64,000 nucleotides of DNA from JANRIC01 sp033765345 (GTDB lineage: Bacteria > Bacteroidota > Bacteroidia > Cytophagales > Microscillaceae): the NCBI GenBank assembly GCA_033765345.1, contig JANRIC010000136.1, forward strand, positions 1 through 64,000. Direction: 5' to 3'. Shown here in pieces: positions 61,406-64,000 of the stretch. Position 1 is the stretch's first letter; every line of letters begins with the position of its first letter. The notes beneath the pieces are model-generated. The model saw only the letters and a program-made list of their open reading frames with translations, did no database searches and was not told the origin of the DNA. Position numbers and translations under genes: made by a program.

Positions 61406-62254
61406 ATGAAAAAACTACTCTTTTTTTTAATTTGCCTTGTCGCTATGGCATCTTGTGTGACCAAAAAAGCATATACTGAGCTTCAGAAGCAATGCAATGC
61501 TAAAGACTCCATCTTGGTCAAAACCCGTACCGAACTAAACGAATCTAACCGCAGCAATACCGGACTTGAGAGCGACCTAAAAGGCTCTCAGAACCAAATT
61601 CGCTTGATGGAAAGCCAGATCAATGACCTAAAAACAACCAACACCAATTTGCTGGAGCGTGTATCCGAGCTTTCGCGTATGGGACAGACAGGACTGGAAA
61701 CACTCAAAGAGCAAAATAAATTTATCCAAGACCTCACTAATAAAATTCAACAAAAAGATTCGTTGAATTTGATTCTAGCTACCAATTTGAAGCGTTCTCT
61801 AGACGATGTCAACGATCCAGATATTGACGTGAATGTACTCAAAGGCGTTGTGTATATTTCAATTGCCGATAAATTGTTGTTTAAATCCGGCAGTGCTGAG
61901 ATTAATCCTAGTGCAGCCACCGTGCTTGGCAAAGTAGCCAAAGTCATCAACGACCACAAAGAACTGGATGTACTTATAGAAGGGCATACCGATAATCGTC
62001 CCATTTCCACATCCTGTATGAAAGATAACTGGGATTTGAGTGCTTTGCGCTCTACTTCTGTGGTGAGGTTGTTGCAATCAAAGTACGCCGTTGCCCCAGA
62101 AAGAATGACTGCTGGTGGGCGTTCGGAGTATGTACCCAAAGAACCCAATGATACTGAAAAAGGGCGATCCGTCAATCGTCGCACCAATATTATCATCACC
62201 CCGAAATTGGATCAATTTTACGAATTGTTACAAGCTGAAGGAGCCAAGAAATAA
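61406..62254 (+). CDS. OmpA-family lipoprotein with coiled coil
   Basis: A 282-residue lipoprotein (LVAMASCVTKK). Residues about 25-115 form a long coiled coil (ESDLKGSQNQIRLMESQIND). Residues about 150-265 are an OmpA-type peptidoglycan-binding domain: LLFKSGSAEINPSA, VLIEGHTDNRPIS, WDLSALRSTSVVRLLQ, MTAGGRSEYVPKEPNDTEKG and NRRTNIIITP. It probably bridges the outer membrane and the peptidoglycan. It is monocistronic with its own promoter and a perfect terminator. Confidence 0.92.
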   Translation: MKKLLFFLICLVAMASCVTKKAYTELQKQCNAKDSILVKTRTELNESNRSNTGLESDLKGSQNQIRLMESQINDLKTTNTNLLERVSELSRMGQTGLETLKEQNKFIQDLTNKIQQKDSLNLILATNLKRSLDDVNDPDIDVNVLKGVVYISIADKLLFKSGSAEINPSAATVLGKVAKVINDHKELDVLIEGHTDNRPISTSCMKDNWDLSALRSTSVVRLLQSKYAVAPERMTAGGRSEYVPKEPNDTEKGRSVNRRTNIIITPKLDQFYELLQAEGAKK

Positions 62255-62260
62255 AAAACA

Positions 62261-62292
62261 AAACCCGGTTTGTAGCATTACAAACCGGGTTT
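62261..62292. terminator. Strong bidirectional terminator
   Basis: A perfect 13-bp stem, AAACCCGGTTTGT at 62261-62273 with ACAAACCGGGTTT at 62280-62292, between the convergent OmpA lipoprotein and desaturase genes. Confidence 0.88.
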
Positions 62293-62326
62293 ATTAGATC
62301 TACAAACCAAGTGGTTTGAGAAAATA

Positions 62327-63253
62327 TCAATGAGTCACCAAATCCTGATTCTGATTTTCTAGGTGTGCATATTTGACTTTATGGGGTACACCTTTGAGCT
62401 CCCAAACCAATCCCAACCACGACATCACTTTCAACACATAAAAAGTAATGTCAATTTCCCACCAGAAAAACCCTTGTCTTACCGTAGATTGATAGTAGTG
62501 ATGGTTATTATGCCAGCCTTCTCCTAATGTGACCAGTGCCAACCAAAGGCTGTTTCTGGATTCGTCACCAGTTTTATATCTTTGGCGACCGATTTTGTGC
62601 ATCAAAGAATTGATAGAGAAGGTTCCGTGGAATAAAAGCACCGTGCTTAAGAAGAAACCAGCTACTAGGGTTGACCATCCCTGAGTAAATAAACCCTCCA
62701 GAGTTCCTCCACCATTGACCAAACCTCCCAACAAAAACACCATGACTCCCAACGTAATCGGAGGTAGAAAGTGGTTTTTATCAATCCAACGTATCTCAGG
62801 AAACTTAGCAAAGTCGCCAATCACCTTAAAATTCGTTTCATCAAAATCTCTGCTCATAATCCATCCGATATGCGAATACCAAAAACCGTATATTTTGGCC
62901 GAATGTGGGTCCTGTGGTGTATCGCTGTGTTTGTGATGACTACGGTGATGAGCAGCCCACCAAAGTACGCCGCGTTGCACAGAAGTTTCGGCCATAAAAG
63001 CCAGAAAAAACTGAAATATGCGGGAGGTTCTGAATGTACGGTGAGAGAAATAACGATGATACGCTGCAGTTACGAAAAACATCCTTATAAAATATAAGGA
63101 AAAACATACGATCCAATCAAATAAAGTTGCTCCCGTCCAGATGAGTAGAAGAGGTAGCAAATGAAATGTGATGATGCCTGCACTGTATGAAACGGAGATC
63201 TTACCTCTGATTTCTTTCTCTGCGGGCTGAGTGGTGGTTTGTTCCTGAGACAT
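62327..63253 (-). CDS. Acyl-CoA/acyl-lipid delta-9-type fatty acid desaturase
   Basis: A 308-residue membrane di-iron desaturase. The three His boxes are visible: YHRYFSHRTF near residue 67, HHRSHHKHSDTP near residue 105 and GEGWHNNHHYYQ near residue 250. Two helix pairs surround them (IITFHLLPLLLIWTGATLFDW, STLVAGFFLSTVLLFHGTF). It inserts a double bond in acyl chains, adjusting membrane fluidity. CAAAAATA at 63295-63302 (minus strand TATTTTTG) could be its -7 box, without a clear -33. Confidence 0.93.
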   Translation of the reverse strand: MSQEQTTTQPAEKEIRGKISVSYSAGIITFHLLPLLLIWTGATLFDWIVCFSLYFIRMFFVTAAYHRYFSHRTFRTSRIFQFFLAFMAETSVQRGVLWWAAHHRSHHKHSDTPQDPHSAKIYGFWYSHIGWIMSRDFDETNFKVIGDFAKFPEIRWIDKNHFLPPITLGVMVFLLGGLVNGGGTLEGLFTQGWSTLVAGFFLSTVLLFHGTFSINSLMHKIGRQRYKTGDESRNSLWLALVTLGEGWHNNHHYYQSTVRQGFFWWEIDITFYVLKVMSWLGLVWELKGVPHKVKYAHLENQNQDLVTH

Positions 63254-63576
63254 GTGGACTAAATAAAAGAATTAACATTAAAATCACAATAATACAAAAA
63301 TAAACGATAAATCGGAATATTTTCCTGATCTTAAAAATTTATTCAAGAACGCAGCGATTTATGGATTGGTATGTTTATTTTAAAAATATCAGCACAGTTC
63401 TGCTTTTTCACTATATTTATATTCTTGTCCCTGCTTAATTCATAGGTTCAGCATTGCATTTTTATTTAACACTACCTCAATAAAACACAGATGATACAGA
63501 TTTTACGGATTTAACACGGATTTATCGATTATATCTGTTTTCTTATAAATAGGGTACAACTTGAATTAATTAATCC

Positions 63577-63718
63577 ATAGAACTTTGCAGAATGTATACC
63601 CAGATTAAAGTGATTTGCCTGATTTTCCTGATTGATTAGCTTGATTATTAATGATTAAAGAGTTAAAATTTCGGAAAACCACTTCGGTTTGAGTATAAAT
63701 AGAACTTTGCAGAATGTA
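63577..63718. repeat. 21-bp tandem duplication interrupted by the MITE
   Basis: ATAGAACTTTGCAGAATGTA occurs at 63577-63596 and again at 63699-63718. With 101 bases of the MITE removed, the two copies are adjacent with period 21, so the element landed at the TA that ends the first unit. Confidence 0.85.
63595..63697 (+). mobile_element. 103-bp MITE-like element, copy E
   Basis: Same length and orientation as copies A and C, with a few substitutions (TACCCAGATTAAAGTG at the left, an AAAGAGTTAAAATTTCGG inner arm). TA flanks both ends. Confidence 0.9.
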
Positions 63719-63747
63719 AATAGGGATTTGTAGGATACACATTTGCA

Positions 63748-63908
63748 CTCCCGACACCTCACTCCCGACTCCCGACACCTCACTCCCAACTCCCAACTCC
63801 AGACACCTCACTCCCGACTCCCGACTCCCGACTCCCGACACCTCACTCCCAACTCCCAACTCCAGACACCTCACTCCCGACTCCCGACTCCCGACACCTC
63901 ACTCCTAA
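63748..63908. repeat. 23-unit heptamer array with G-quadruplex potential
   Basis: 161 bases parse without remainder into 23 heptamers: CTCCCGA (10 copies, in runs of 1, 2, 4 and 3), CACCTCA (6), CTCCCAA (4), CTCCAGA (2) and CTCCTAA (1). The run of four CTCCCGA puts four GGG tracts spaced by 4 bases on the minus strand. Confidence 0.92.
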
Positions 63909-64000
63909 AGTTTTATTCACGAAAATTGTCAAAAAACCAAAAAAAATAAAAATCCAGTAGGATTATTTCACTAAAAACCCTATCTTCGTTCATAATCAAA

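Larger units (their letters stand above)
63254..64000. other. Gene-free right end of the window, repeats only
   Basis: About 750 bases without a credible gene. It contains MITE copy E inside a 21-bp tandem duplication and a 161-bp array of heptamers. Neighbouring open frames at 63605 and 63743 are artefacts of the heptamer array. Confidence 0.7.

Noticed and set aside
63605..63949. Open frames across the heptamer array (SEVSGVGSRESG, HLTPDSRHLTPN repeats)
   Set aside because: They are translations of the 7-base repeat; a period of 7 shifts frame every unit, and the peptides are low-complexity artefacts.
1..64000. tRNA, rRNA or tmRNA genes
   Set aside because: No cloverleaf-like GGTTCGA..CC arms with matching acceptor stems or rRNA sequence was seen by eye; smpB is present, but ssrA is not recognised.

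Overview
The window looks like a chromosomal segment of a Bacteroidota bacterium, probably of the Cytophagales or a related lineage (inference). The signs are several type IX secretion (T9SS) cargo proteins with C-terminal sorting domains, a T9SS plug-domain lipoprotein, a PUR/DUF3276 protein, many lipoproteins with short lipoboxes, moderately AT-rich DNA, and promoters that fit the Bacteroidota pattern TTG-N19/20-TAnnTTTG (clearest before rpsT, guaC and the haloperoxidase-like gene). No tRNA, rRNA or CRISPR array was recognised. || Layout. 0.3-7.2 kb: nadE and lplA converge on nested hairpins; then a haloperoxidase/PAP2-type lipoprotein and an AAA-ATPase/PD-(D/E)XK gene, with a stray copy of the haloperoxidase 3' end beyond it. 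7.3-18.2 kb: two paralogous T9SS fibre-like proteins built of 17-residue repeats, an ankyrin protein, a large TPR-CHAT protease-like protein and a lipoprotein, facing a membrane TPR protein and an ECF sigma factor. 18.3-23.7 kb: ruvB, apbE, a methyltransferase, a membrane protein, a 2OG-Fe(II) oxygenase and an HD hydrolase. 23.7-27.4 kb: a small accessory patch with two genes broken by mobile hairpin elements, repeats, and a MarR-GNAT fusion with its own operator. 27.4-42.8 kb: mostly core genes (TlpA-like, gatB, T9SS plug, a solitary cas6, siaC-like, ychF, AI-2E transporter, PUR, rlpA, DUF58, guaC, M19 dipeptidase, phasin-like, rpsT, radC). 42.8-50.6 kb: seven tightly spaced minus-strand genes for cell-envelope and repeat proteins. 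50.8-63.3 kb: small hypotheticals, two NlpC/P60 proteins, smpB, two large secreted T9SS proteins, an outer-membrane barrel, an OmpA lipoprotein and a fatty-acid desaturase. The last 700 bases hold repeats only. || The most distinctive content is non-coding: a 103-bp TA-flanked inverted-repeat element (MITE-like) is present five times, four copies at exactly the same length. For two copies, deleting 101 bp in silico restores an open reading frame, which fixes the ends and the TA target duplication. A fifth copy carries a pair of extra hairpin modules, also seen in a relic at 12.5 kb. The window also ends with 23 in-phase heptamers of G-quadruplex type. Among proteins, the sigma / anti-sigma-like / lipoprotein / CHAT neighbourhood, the solitary Cas6, and the S74 autoprotease dyad placed before a T9SS sorting domain are the best leads.
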